DNA of 64,000 nt, taken from the NCBI RefSeq assembly GCF_011305535.1, contig NZ_CP049905.1, positions 5,144,001-5,208,000 on the forward strand, read 5' to 3'. This document shows, piece after piece, positions 30,981 to 38,272 of the stretch. This DNA comes from Diaphorobacter sp. HDW4B (GTDB lineage: Bacteria > Pseudomonadota > Gammaproteobacteria > Burkholderiales > Burkholderiaceae_C). The notes under the pieces were generated by a model. The model worked only from the letters and a program-made list of their open reading frames with translations. It ran no database searches and was not told the origin of the DNA. The position numbers and the translations under genes are program-made. Position 1 is the stretch's first letter. Each line of letters starts with the position of its first letter.

Positions 30981-31296
30981 GGACCACACGTTAGCAGAAG
31001 CGCGCGACGTCAGTCGAACTCAGTCACCCCGCCAATCGACCGTATTGCTCATCCACCGGCATGGAGCATGCCTCCCAATTCCACTTTGCACGTGACGCTC
31101 CCGCCAATGGCAAATCGGGCGGGGCACGGCTTCGGGGCGCTCGATAGCGCAGCGTATTTCCACAACTGGCCAGCCTATTGGTCGATTCAACCTCGACAAG
31201 AACCCCTCGGCAGCTCGTCACGCGATTTCGGACGGTTTCACAGGCTTCGACAGCGGAAACCGCTCGAAATCAAGCATGTCCTTGGTGAAATTTTGC

Positions 31297-31317
31297 TGTA
31301 ATATTCTAAATATTACA
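31297..31317. promoter_or_regulatory. Perfect 9+9 palindrome in a 640-bp gene-free stretch
   Basis: Arms TGTAATATT and AATATTACA are separated by CTA, in a strongly AT-rich patch (31285-31380). It has the look of a repressor operator. The whole interval 30981-31617 contains no gene I can support; the short open frames there have no recognisable features. Confidence 0.5.
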
Positions 31318-31617
31318 TAGCATGTATTGTTTATTATTGTATATATGAGAAAATTGCGATAATCTTCATTTATCGTTGGTAATTAGCGGCTTGATTCGGG
31401 AAGTTGGCAATGAATTGTTCGAGAGGGGTTTGTGGAGTCTTGCAGCGGGGCATTTGCGCCGCCGCATTTGCCGTTTGGGATCGTGCCGAGCAGCCAGGAT
31501 CGAGGGTGTCCATCTGCAGCTTGAGGTCGCTCGCAAAACGCCTGAAATCAAGCCGTGGCACGGATTCCGGCGTGATGAATGCTGTGCCTGAGGCTCAAGC
31601 CGAAGTCAAAAAGTCCG

Positions 31618-32079
31618 TTACTCCACGGAAAAAACGGATGAAGCGCTGTGTCCGATCAACGGTTCAAGGCTTGCCGCAGTCACCCAGTCTCCACGTGCAA
31701 GCGCATCTGCAATCGCGTTCTTGTGGCGTGGAATCCATTTCACTTGGACGCTTTCAAACTGCCGCGCCAAAGTTCTGGCCTTCTCGTAAACCGCAAAAAG
31801 GCGCTCGATGCGCTTGGGTTCGGCAAGACTCAGTTGCTCGGCCAGAATGCTGTTGTCTGTATGAATCAATACATGGCGTGCCTGCTTTTCAGCCAGCCAT
31901 TGCAGCGCATGAATGGCCGCACGCGCCTCGGCCTCGTTGTTGCAGCCGGTGTGCGAGAACTGGTGGCTGAAGCAATCCACGTGGCCGTCCGGTGCATAAG
32001 CGATGCCGCCAATGCTCAGCTTGCCGGGGTTGGGCAGGGCGCTTCCGTCGATGAAAACAGTCCAGATTGGCGAATGCAT
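31618..32079 (-). CDS. RNase H-like protein (reverse-transcriptase-like RnhA type)
   Basis: 153 residues. RNase HI fold with the acidic tetrad in place: IDGSALPNPG (D11), NNEAEARA (E49), IHTDN (D75) and RHKNAIADALAR (D125). It would cleave RNA in RNA-DNA hybrids. The sequence is closer to the short plant-type/ribonuclease H-like group than to housekeeping RnhA, so it is probably a second enzyme. It ends 26 bp before the stop of the next LysR gene's downstream side and may share its transcript. Confidence 0.82.
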   Translation of the reverse strand: MHSPIWTVFIDGSALPNPGKLSIGGIAYAPDGHVDCFSHQFSHTGCNNEAEARAAIHALQWLAEKQARHVLIHTDNSILAEQLSLAEPKRIERLFAVYEKARTLARQFESVQVKWIPRHKNAIADALARGDWVTAASLEPLIGHSASSVFSVE

Positions 32080-32105
32080 GGGCTTGAGCTTAACCGGCGC
32101 GGCGC

Positions 32106-32993
32106 TCAGTTTCCAAATTCGGAAATCACCGCCAGCACCGTTTCGACCGCAGGATTCGGATACTGCGCGACCCGACAGGCCAGCGCCATGGGACGCATGA
32201 GTTGCGGACTCAAATGCCGTATCGCCAGATCAGAGGAAAGCCGTTGTTCGTCGATGATTTCCAAAGGCAAAAGCGCAGCGCTTTGACTGGCAACGGCCAA
32301 GCTGACCAAGGCGCCCGGATAGCTCATCGTCAAAAACGGACGCGGCTTCTGAGCGGCCTGTCGGAACCAAGCGGAAATCAAGCCATGCATCTGCGTGGCC
32401 GGTGCGAACGAAGCCCAGCGCCGACCCGCCAGCCATTCCGCAGTCACCAACTCAGGCGGATCCCAGGAAGAGGGCACCAGCGCCACCATGGGATCGTTGC
32501 GCCATGGAGTCATCATGATTTCCGCCGTGGCAGGCTGTGGACTGGCCACGATGCCGATGTCCAAAGTCCCTGCCTTCAGGCGCTTGATCGATTCGCTGGA
32601 ACCCACCGCTTCCAAACGCACCTCCACGCCGGGACTTCGCGCAATCAAAGTCTCCAGCATCAAAGGCAACAGTCGGGTGCTCACGCCTGCGGACATACCA
32701 ACCCGCACAACCCCTTCGCGCCCAGAAGCCCGCCGCTGAACCAGCTCCACCAGATCATCGCTCGCGAGCAGTAGCTTGCGCCCCTCGGTCACCAGCGCTT
32801 CACCCGCAGGCGTGAGCTCGGCCTGTCGACGCCCACGCACCAACAATGCCGCATCCATCCGCGCCTCCAGTTCCTTGATGTGCAGGCTCACAGTAGGCGG
32901 CGCCAGATGCAAGGTCTGAGCCGCCGCCGCAAACGTCCCCAGATCCGCGATCGTGATCAAGGTCTGCAAATGGTCGAGGTTCAAATTTCGCAT
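32106..32993 (-). CDS. LysR-family transcriptional regulator
   Basis: 295 residues. N-terminal helix-turn-helix LNLDHLQTLITIADLGTFAAAAQTLHLAPPTVSLHIKELEARMDAALLVRGRRQ, then an effector domain (residues 90-290) with VRVGMSAGVSTRLLP. No target is evident; the divergent neighbour is only a short hypothetical gene. The downstream gene on the same strand is the RNase H-like gene, 26 bp away. Confidence 0.87.
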   Translation of the reverse strand: MRNLNLDHLQTLITIADLGTFAAAAQTLHLAPPTVSLHIKELEARMDAALLVRGRRQAELTPAGEALVTEGRKLLLASDDLVELVQRRASGREGVVRVGMSAGVSTRLLPLMLETLIARSPGVEVRLEAVGSSESIKRLKAGTLDIGIVASPQPATAEIMMTPWRNDPMVALVPSSWDPPELVTAEWLAGRRWASFAPATQMHGLISAWFRQAAQKPRPFLTMSYPGALVSLAVASQSAALLPLEIIDEQRLSSDLAIRHLSPQLMRPMALACRVAQYPNPAVETVLAVISEFGN

Positions 32994-33066
32994 CAGATTT
33001 TCTGAAGTTATTGGTCAGTCAATTCAACTTTACAGATGGTAGTCGCAAAGCGAGGATTGGCGGCAT

Positions 33067-33267
33067 ATGAAAAACACCAGCAAACCTCCCGAACACGAGA
33101 ACGATGCTGCCATGGGGAAGGCGACCAATGCTTCTAGTCAGTTGGACGCGCCACGGCGTGGATTTGTTGGGCGATTTCAATCGTGCAAGGAAAGAATCTC
33201 CAACCTGTTGGAGCGCGCGGAAAAGCGCATCGCCGAGAACTTTCGCATGCCGCCAGGCGGTGGATAA
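33067..33267 (+). CDS. Small hypothetical protein
   Basis: 66 residues, charged, with a basic/acidic helical stretch (RFQSCKERISNLLERAEKRIAENF). No recognised family and no strong ribosome site, but codon use and position between two real genes make it possible. Treat as tentative. Confidence 0.3.
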   Translation: MKNTSKPPEHENDAAMGKATNASSQLDAPRRGFVGRFQSCKERISNLLERAEKRIAENFRMPPGGG

Positions 33268-33317
33268 GACGAAACAGAAATTTCAGACACAATATGTCAC
33301 AAATGCCGAGGAGTGAC

Positions 33318-33875
33318 ATGCGTGCCGTTCGTTCGTTGATTTCTGCTGGAGCACTGATTCTCTTGTCACTGCAAGCCGGCGCGCAGGTGTACCGATGCGG
33401 CAACGAATACAGCGCGACGCCATGCAAAGGCGGACGAGAGATCGACGTCTCGGACCCGCTCAGGGACCCGGACAAAATCCTGATCCACCTGTGCCGATCG
33501 TCTCATCAAGATTTGATCTGGACATCGATGCGATGCGTCGATGCGAAATGGGCGCAGGTCCGTTCCGAATGGGTGCCTCGCAATCTCGAGTTTGACGACC
33601 AGGTCAAGTACGTCACGGCCAAGGGCGAACGGGACAGACAAGCGCGGCTCACATACGCACCTGCAGCGCCAATGCAATATAGCCCGCAGCCCAGTCGAGC
33701 AGCCAACAATAACAACAACAGCGGCTACAACAACAAGATGCAATGCCAATCACTCGACGAACGCGTGAACTGGCTCGACAGCCTTGGACGAGCTGGTGGC
33801 GGCGGCTACACAATGGACTGGATTCGTGAAGAACGCCGGTTGGCGCGAGACAAGCAATTCAGGTTGAAATGCTGA
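33318..33875 (+). CDS. Exported protein with DUF4124-like N-terminal domain
   Basis: 185 residues from the ATG at 33318, preceded by GAGGAG. Signal peptide ending near AGA; then VYRCGNEYSATPCKGGREIDVSD, the DUF4124 pattern of a small two-Cys beta domain in exported proteins. The middle contains an Asn-rich linker and the end is charged. The role is unknown. The start was selected from the ribosome site; in-frame sequence upstream to 33183 lacks a signal peptide. Confidence 0.72.
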   Translation: MRAVRSLISAGALILLSLQAGAQVYRCGNEYSATPCKGGREIDVSDPLRDPDKILIHLCRSSHQDLIWTSMRCVDAKWAQVRSEWVPRNLEFDDQVKYVTAKGERDRQARLTYAPAAPMQYSPQPSRAANNNNNSGYNNKMQCQSLDERVNWLDSLGRAGGGGYTMDWIREERRLARDKQFRLKC

Positions 33876-33947
33876 TGGAGGATGAGGATGTGGCCGAAGA
33901 GTGCAGAAGCGATGTGAGGCTTGGGGCATTGGATGAATGAATATTCG

Positions 33948-33975
33948 ATTTAACATAATATATATCGTATCTAGT
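33948..33975 (+). other. Left Xer attachment site (dif-like hybrid)
   Basis: ATTTAACATAA at 33948-33958 is identical to the XerD arm of dif (reverse complement of TTATGTTAAAT). The central TATATA follows, then TCGTATCTAGT, which is not a canonical XerC arm. The last two parts recur at the right site, consistent with a chromosomal XerD arm joined to an element-derived arm. Confidence 0.65.
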
Positions 33976-34573
33976 TAAGCAGAGACTCGGGATTCGTCGT
34001 CATGACCCGGATACCCGCCTCCAGCTTGCCCAAACCTTCAAGTCCATGTACCGCAACCTCGGCATGGATTTACCCGCCTGCGCGAAGTTTCTTCACGTCA
34101 CCGAGCGCACTTTACGTAATTGGGAGTCTGGCAAGCACGACATCCCATACGCGGCGTACAGGCTCCTAAGGCTCACGAATCGCATGGAGCTACCCGGCGA
34201 TTCGTGGGCTGGATGGAGCTTCTATGGCGGCAAGCTGATCTCGCCTGAAGGCCGAGTTTTCGTCGGAACGGATAGTGCCTGGTGGTCGTTGCTGATCCGC
34301 CGAGCGACGAAGAATGACCGGGAGGCCAGCGCTGCGCGCACGGCCAGCGCACCGCCGGTGCAGCGCGAGCGCGCCGAAGGGGCGCTGGCCGGGAGCGTAG
34401 CGCGGTGTCCCACGGCCTTGGACGTGGGACGGCGCGAAGCGCCGGCCCTAGATTTATCCCATAAACACTTTAGAACAGGAAATTCAGAAACCGTATGGGA
34501 TGTGGGCTCCGTTGCTACCAAAAGTGCAGCAAATGAGGTGCCGTTTCGTCAAAGGATTGCTCATGAGTCGTAG
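33959..34573 (+). CDS. XafT-like Xer-recombination activation factor (VC1465 family), start codon displaced by integration
   Basis: The open frame runs from a TAA at 33956 through the attachment site (TAT ATA TCG TAT CTA) and into QRLGIRRHDPDTRLQLAQTF, KSMYRNLGMDLPACAKFLHVTERTLRNWESGKHDIPYAAYRLL and ELPGDSWAGWSFYGGKLISPEG, the recognisable XafT/DUF3653-type region with a helix-turn-helix. XafT-type factors stimulate XerD at dif for TLC-like phages. No ATG exists upstream of the conserved block in the integrated form; the matching ATG ACC TAT ACA TCG TAT CTA sits at 35492. An internal ATG at 34046 would give a truncated protein. The C-terminus after about 34320 is probably read-through over the hairpin cluster. 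Confidence 0.72.
   Translation, partial: YISYLVKQRLGIRRHDPDTRLQLAQTFKSMYRNLGMDLPACAKFLHVTERTLRNWESGKHDIPYAAYRLLRLTNRMELPGDSWAGWSFYGGKLISPEGRVFVGTDSAWWSLLIRRATKNDREASAARTASAPPVQRERAEGALAGSVARCPTALDVGRREAPALDLSHKHFRTGNSETVWDVGSVATKSAANEVPFRQRIAHES
34324..34444 (+). repeat. GC-rich cluster of hairpins in the Xer element
   Basis: Three inverted repeats lie close together: GGCCAGCGC (34324-34332 and again 34342-34350) pairs with GCGCTGGCC at 34382-34390; GTCCCACG (34407-34414) pairs with CGTGGGAC (34423-34430); CGGCGC (34430-34435) pairs with GCGCCG (34439-34444). Such clusters are typical of single-stranded phage origins or packaging signals. They fall inside the 3' end of the xafT frame. Confidence 0.6.
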
Positions 34574-34817
34574 CAAGGAAAAGGTCTATCCGGTGCACAT
34601 CTGCGTGGTCGATCCGACGCAGGTGCAACCCGTCTTCTTCACGGTTCGTGGAGAACGATGGGTCAAGGATCGCGATGGCGCTAGGCCTGTAGAGGCTAGG
34701 CCACTAACACTGCTGGAAAAGCTTGCGATGCGGGCTGGTGGTGAGGCGGCTAAGGCCGTGGCTACTGCTGTGCCTGCAAAACGGGGGCGTGGACGTCCTC
34801 GGAAGGGTGCTCCATGA
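34563..34817 (+). CDS. Small basic phage-like protein
   Basis: 84 residues from the ATG at 34563. The end is strongly basic (RGRGRPRKG, an AT-hook-like motif), suggesting nucleic-acid binding. It overlaps the next gene by 4 bp (ATGA). No family recognised; in filamentous phages a small DNA-binding protein occupies a similar position, which is only an analogy. Confidence 0.55.
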   Translation: MSRSKEKVYPVHICVVDPTQVQPVFFTVRGERWVKDRDGARPVEARPLTLLEKLAMRAGGEAAKAVATAVPAKRGRGRPRKGAP

Positions 34818-34999
34818 GCACCCACGCCCTCGCCCTGCTAGCGGCCTATGTGGTCGTTTTAGCGGCTCTCTGGGGCATGCCAAAACCCGCCCTTGAGGCT
34901 GGGAAAACTAGTCGAGCTGAGCAGGGGCGGCAACCCCTAAACAGCTCTAACCACAACCAAGTGAAAGAGGCACTCAATCATGGCTATGCAAAATTCTAG
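34814..34999 (+). CDS. Small one-helix membrane protein of the Xer element
   Basis: 61 residues. An N-terminal hydrophobic helix (ALALLAAYVVVLAALWGM) is followed by a polar tail. It is translationally coupled to the gene before it and overlaps the gene after it, as in inovirus small-gene operons. Family unknown. Confidence 0.5.
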   Translation: MSTHALALLAAYVVVLAALWGMPKPALEAGKTSRAEQGRQPLNSSNHNQVKEALNHGYAKF

Positions 35000-35204
35000 C
35001 GCCGCATCCGTCAAGGTTGTCGATCGCATCGGCGATCTAGGCAAATCTCTGGAAGAGTTCATTGCAAACGTTCTTGCAGCCGAAGCTCAGGGCCATCACA
35101 TCGTTGTTCGCGATGGAAGCTTTGACACCACTACCTCAAGTGGCCAGGTAGTAGTAGGGCTTCTAAGGGGTGTCCAAATGGCCGTAGACGGGGTGAAGAA
35201 ATGA
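34980..35204 (+). CDS. Small hypothetical protein of the Xer element
   Basis: 74 residues with a helical middle (SLEEFIANVLAAEAQGHHIVVRDG). An alternative start is the ATG at 34986. Its stop overlaps the start of the next gene (ATGA). No family recognised. Confidence 0.5.
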   Translation: MAMQNSSAASVKVVDRIGDLGKSLEEFIANVLAAEAQGHHIVVRDGSFDTTTSSGQVVVGLLRGVQMAVDGVKK

Positions 35205-35431
35205 GCCGCTTCACCGACGACCTGTGCCGCCATTGGCTCGGCCAGAACGGCACCTCAGCGCCCTCCTCTCAACGCTCACGCTACCGCCAAGGGGGTATGG
35301 GGGGCGTGCCCCCCATGGTGACGGCGGCGCTAAAACCTGCGCGGGGATATTCGCGTGGCACGGTGGCAGCAAACGACGAATCGTATTCGCGCCCTGATAA
35401 ACAGGGTTCCGATTATGGTGACGGCACCTAA
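35201..35431 (+). CDS. Small hypothetical protein of the Xer element, possibly truncated
   Basis: 76 residues, starting at an ATG that overlaps the preceding stop. The beginning (MSRFTDDLCRHWLGQNG) looks like a normal N-terminus, whereas the rest is low-complexity and Gly/Ser-rich, so it may be the 5' remnant of a larger gene lost by deletion. Confidence 0.4.
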   Translation: MSRFTDDLCRHWLGQNGTSAPSSQRSRYRQGGMGGVPPMVTAALKPARGYSRGTVAANDESYSRPDKQGSDYGDGT

Positions 35432-35486
35432 GTTAATCGAACCCCTTTTTTTATTTACAAAGGAAGATTATTATCTGGAGCCAAGA

Positions 35487-35514
35487 AGATAATGACCTAT
35501 ACATCGTATCTACT
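35487..35514 (+). other. Right Xer attachment site carrying a stranded xafT start codon
   Basis: AGATAATGACC, central TATACA (identical to the canonical dif centre) and TCGTATCTACT. The sequence is ATG (35492) ACC TAT ACA TCG TAT CTA, in the same frame as the left site, and preceded by a GGAG about 11 bp upstream. In place it encodes only 12 residues before a stop at 35528; joined to the left end it would start xafT. Confidence 0.65.
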
Positions 35515-36532
35515 ACGCTCGGCCAAATAAAACGAGTTCCATCAACTCGCTGTTTCTTCTGTGGATCAAGTTGTCAGGTCCCGGATGATTGCGCACGTTC
35601 TTTTCAAACAATTTTGGATGTGACGCCTGCCATCGCTTGAGGGCCTGAACGGGCGTTTCATGCCGCAGAGCTTTCTGTGGAATCTGCTGGTTGTACAGCC
35701 ACACAAAGCGATGAAGCGTCTTCTCTAGATCCTCTGCACTGTTGAAGTGATGCGTGCGCAGCACTTGGCTGAGCCTTCCGTTGAAGCGCTCCACCATTCC
35801 GTTGGTACGTGGCGTTCTGGGCCGTGTGAGTCGGTGCTCTATACCGAGTTCCTTGCACAGTAAATCAAACTCGTGATCACCGCTTGGTTGCTTCTCGTGC
35901 TTGCCAAACAGACGATCCGAGAACTCTTTGCCGTTATCTGTGAGGATCGTGCGAATCTTGAAGCAAGCAGCTTTCTTCAGGGTCGCCAAAAACGCGTGCG
36001 CAGCCGCTGCCGTCTTGTATTGCTTGATCTGGATGAACACCCAACGCGTAGCTCGGTCAATGGCAACAAAGACATATCGGCGCTTGTTCTCATCCTGCAT
36101 CTGGGGCAGGTACTTCACATCAATGTGCACATAGCCCGGCTCATAGGCTTTGAACGGTTTGCTTTCGTGCTCGGCTCGAACGGCCGTGGGTAAGCGCGAA
36201 TGTCCTCGGCGACGCAGCAATCGATCCAGCGCCGAGCGGCTCATCGCAGGTTCAATGAATTCGTGAACGACTGCCAGCAAATCATCCAGAGGCAGCAGCA
36301 GTTGAGATCGCAGATAGATCACCAGCTCTTCCTGCGCTGCGTTGAGCGTTGTCTGCAGGTGATGAGCGGTATGGCTTTCATCCTGCACGCTTGTGCGATG
36401 GCGCCACTTGCGCACCGTACCAAGTCCAATGCCATATTGCTGCGCAAGCTCGTGGTCGGACGCACTCGATTGCTGCAGCGCCAGGCGAATCGCTGGCGTG
36501 GTGGTTGCGTTCTTGTGCAATGAGATCAGCAT
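35513..36532 (-). CDS. IS481-family transposase (copy 1)
   Basis: 339 residues from the ATG at 36532, which has an AGGAG site; an in-frame TTG at 36625 is less likely. N-terminal HTH (HELAQQYGIGLGTVRKWR), then a DDE integrase core: HIDVKYLP (Asp), ILTDNGKEF (Asp) and NGMVERFNG (Glu). The reading frame has no stop inside the element, so translation runs through the IS end into flanking DNA and stops at 35513, adding about 19 host-encoded residues. Confidence 0.92.
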   Translation of the reverse strand: MLISLHKNATTTPAIRLALQQSSASDHELAQQYGIGLGTVRKWRHRTSVQDESHTAHHLQTTLNAAQEELVIYLRSQLLLPLDDLLAVVHEFIEPAMSRSALDRLLRRRGHSRLPTAVRAEHESKPFKAYEPGYVHIDVKYLPQMQDENKRRYVFVAIDRATRWVFIQIKQYKTAAAAHAFLATLKKAACFKIRTILTDNGKEFSDRLFGKHEKQPSGDHEFDLLCKELGIEHRLTRPRTPRTNGMVERFNGRLSQVLRTHHFNSAEDLEKTLHRFVWLYNQQIPQKALRHETPVQALKRWQASHPKLFEKNVRNHPGPDNLIHRRNSELMELVLFGRA

Positions 36533-36642
36533 GGCGTCTCTCCTGTCTCGATGCGCCATGTTGCCACAACCGCTTTGAGTACCTCTCGGCTGAACAGTAG
36601 CGGACGCTTGGTTTTTACGATCCAATCATCCGGGACCTGACA
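35572..36642 (-). mobile_element. IS481-family insertion sequence, copy 1
   Basis: 1071 bp with perfect 19-bp terminal inverted repeats TGTCAGGTCCCGGATGATT. Flanked by the 6-bp direct repeat TCAAGT (35566-35571 and 36643-36648), which shows an intact simple insertion. It carries one transposase gene on the minus strand. The copy at 54673 is the same length, encodes an identical transposase and lies in the opposite orientation. Confidence 0.95.
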
Positions 36643-36752
36643 TCAAGTCACTTACTTCAAACCCGGGGCGATTCAACTTTCTCGCCTGTCCTATAGGAAC
36701 AAATTCTTGAATCCTGTTTAGGGTGAAGTTTCGCCCTGCCATCCACAAATAT

Positions 36753-38162
36753 TTACCGTGTCTCGCGAACTGGAATCACATCGCTGGTGCCAAAACGGCC
36801 TCCACCGCTTTGCCCGCTCCCGACTGCCACAGCAGCCAGTTTCGACGCGGCAGACCTTGTGGCCGAAACCGAGGCAAACGGGCCGATCTTGTCCATGCCG
36901 TCGCGAAAATTCTTGGGCGTAGGGGACATGTAGGCCATCACATATCCGACGCCTTCTGGCCCCGTAGCTTCCACTGCCCACTTGGGCCGAGGAAAACGAT
37001 GGACTCCTGCACTCACGTAGTTGTTGGTGTCCATGTCATTCGGGAAAAGCACATCGAAGGTTTTGCCATCCGACCCAATGTGCAGGAGATACAGATAGCC
37101 CGCCTGTGGGGTCGAAATAGAGAAGTCGAGACGATCTCGCCTGGAAATACTCAGTTGTGTCTGCGATAGATTGAGTACCATGTTCATGGTCGGGTCCGAC
37201 GCTGCGCGAAGGGCCGCCAATGTGCGTTCTGGCTGAACTGGTGTTGTGGTCACAGATGCTGTGTTGAATCCCACCGGTAGTTGGATGTTACCGATGAGAG
37301 TGACCGTCTGCTGCTTTCTGGAAACCCCGTTGATGCGCGTCTGCGCACATTGCCTCAGTTCTTCACCACTCAAAAATCCGTCTCTGTTCGTATCGGTCTG
37401 GGCATTCTCAAGACACTGCGCCCAGGCCACAGTCGCTGTACTGCCCTTTGAGCTGGCATAGGACAATTCTCGATCAGACGATGCCGCGATATAGAGAACT
37501 TGAAGCTCCTGTCTGCTGGCTCGTTCTGCAAAACTGCGTGTCATCTTGTTGACGGCATCTCCACATGCGTAGCCATCCGCTCCACCTGCAGACTTGATCG
37601 TTCCCGTGTAACTCTTGGCGACTTCGCCTGAAGATGAACCCGCATCCTTGGTTGCTGCACCGCCTGAAAAACACGAGTCATTCATGAAGATCACTTGCGC
37701 GGCTTTGCCTGCCAGTCGATCCAGATCGTCCTGCAGTTGCTGATCGAAATAGAGACTTCCGTCATGAGCCACCATCCCCTCGCTGCACTTTCCCCCTGCC
37801 GCATCCACCTGCCCTCCGTGCCCGGAGTAATAAATGAACACCCGGTCTCCACTTTGGACGCGTCCCACCAATTGGCCTACCGCAAGCTTCATCCCTTCCA
37901 GCGTCAGATCACGGTTCTTGACTTCTACGATGTTGTTGTCAGCCACCCCCATGCTTCGCGCAATTCCACGTGCCAGCGCGGCATCCTTGTCGATGCCAGG
38001 AAGGTTCTGCCTCGCATCGGCATATTCACCGACCCACATGATGAGCGCATGATTCTCAGCCCTTGCTCCACCGACAAGTGTGCACAAAACGGCAGCAGCG
38101 CAAGCAGCAGCGCGAAGCGAGCCCACGCGCATCGTTGAAAAAGTGGAACGGAACATATTCAT
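36753..38162 (-). CDS. Exported caspase-family (C14) protein with EF-hand loop and DUF4384
   Basis: 469 residues; the second ATG (38156) has better spacing from GAGGG and may be the real start. Signal peptide ending near ARA. The caspase dyad is His115 (YYSGHGG) and Cys164 (NDSCFSGG). A canonical EF-hand loop DTNRDGFLSGEE at residues 257-268 suggests calcium control. The C-terminal DUF4384 domain (AGYLYLLHIGSDGKTFDVLFPND) closely resembles the stand-alone lipoprotein at 51399. It is the last gene of the minus-strand caspase operon, 110 bp after its neighbour and about 105 bp before the IS481 repeat. Confidence 0.88.
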   Translation of the reverse strand: MNMFRSTFSTMRVGSLRAAACAAAVLCTLVGGARAENHALIMWVGEYADARQNLPGIDKDAALARGIARSMGVADNNIVEVKNRDLTLEGMKLAVGQLVGRVQSGDRVFIYYSGHGGQVDAAGGKCSEGMVAHDGSLYFDQQLQDDLDRLAGKAAQVIFMNDSCFSGGAATKDAGSSSGEVAKSYTGTIKSAGGADGYACGDAVNKMTRSFAERASRQELQVLYIAASSDRELSYASSKGSTATVAWAQCLENAQTDTNRDGFLSGEELRQCAQTRINGVSRKQQTVTLIGNIQLPVGFNTASVTTTPVQPERTLAALRAASDPTMNMVLNLSQTQLSISRRDRLDFSISTPQAGYLYLLHIGSDGKTFDVLFPNDMDTNNYVSAGVHRFPRPKWAVEATGPEGVGYVMAYMSPTPKNFRDGMDKIGPFASVSATRSAASKLAAVAVGSGQSGGGRFGTSDVIPVRETR

Positions 38163-38272
38163 CCCTCAAAAGTGAACATTGACAAAGACAGTGGATTGCA
38201 AACACCAACAACCGAAAAAACACTCTGCACTCAACAGACGCAAAGCGTCGAAAAACGTCAGTTCGTCCGAGA

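Larger units (their letters stand above)
33948..35514 (+). mobile_element. Small Xer-dependent integrated element with xafT-like gene
   Basis: The element lies between two sites sharing TATAYATCGTATCTA (33959-33973 and 35498-35512), 1539 bp apart. It carries a xafT-like gene, a hairpin cluster and four overlapping small genes, all on the plus strand. This is the layout of IMEX-type (dif-integrating) phages or satellites, as in TLC-phi. No replication or morphogenesis gene was recognised, so it is either a satellite or the remnant left after Xer deletion between tandem phages. Confidence 0.68.
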
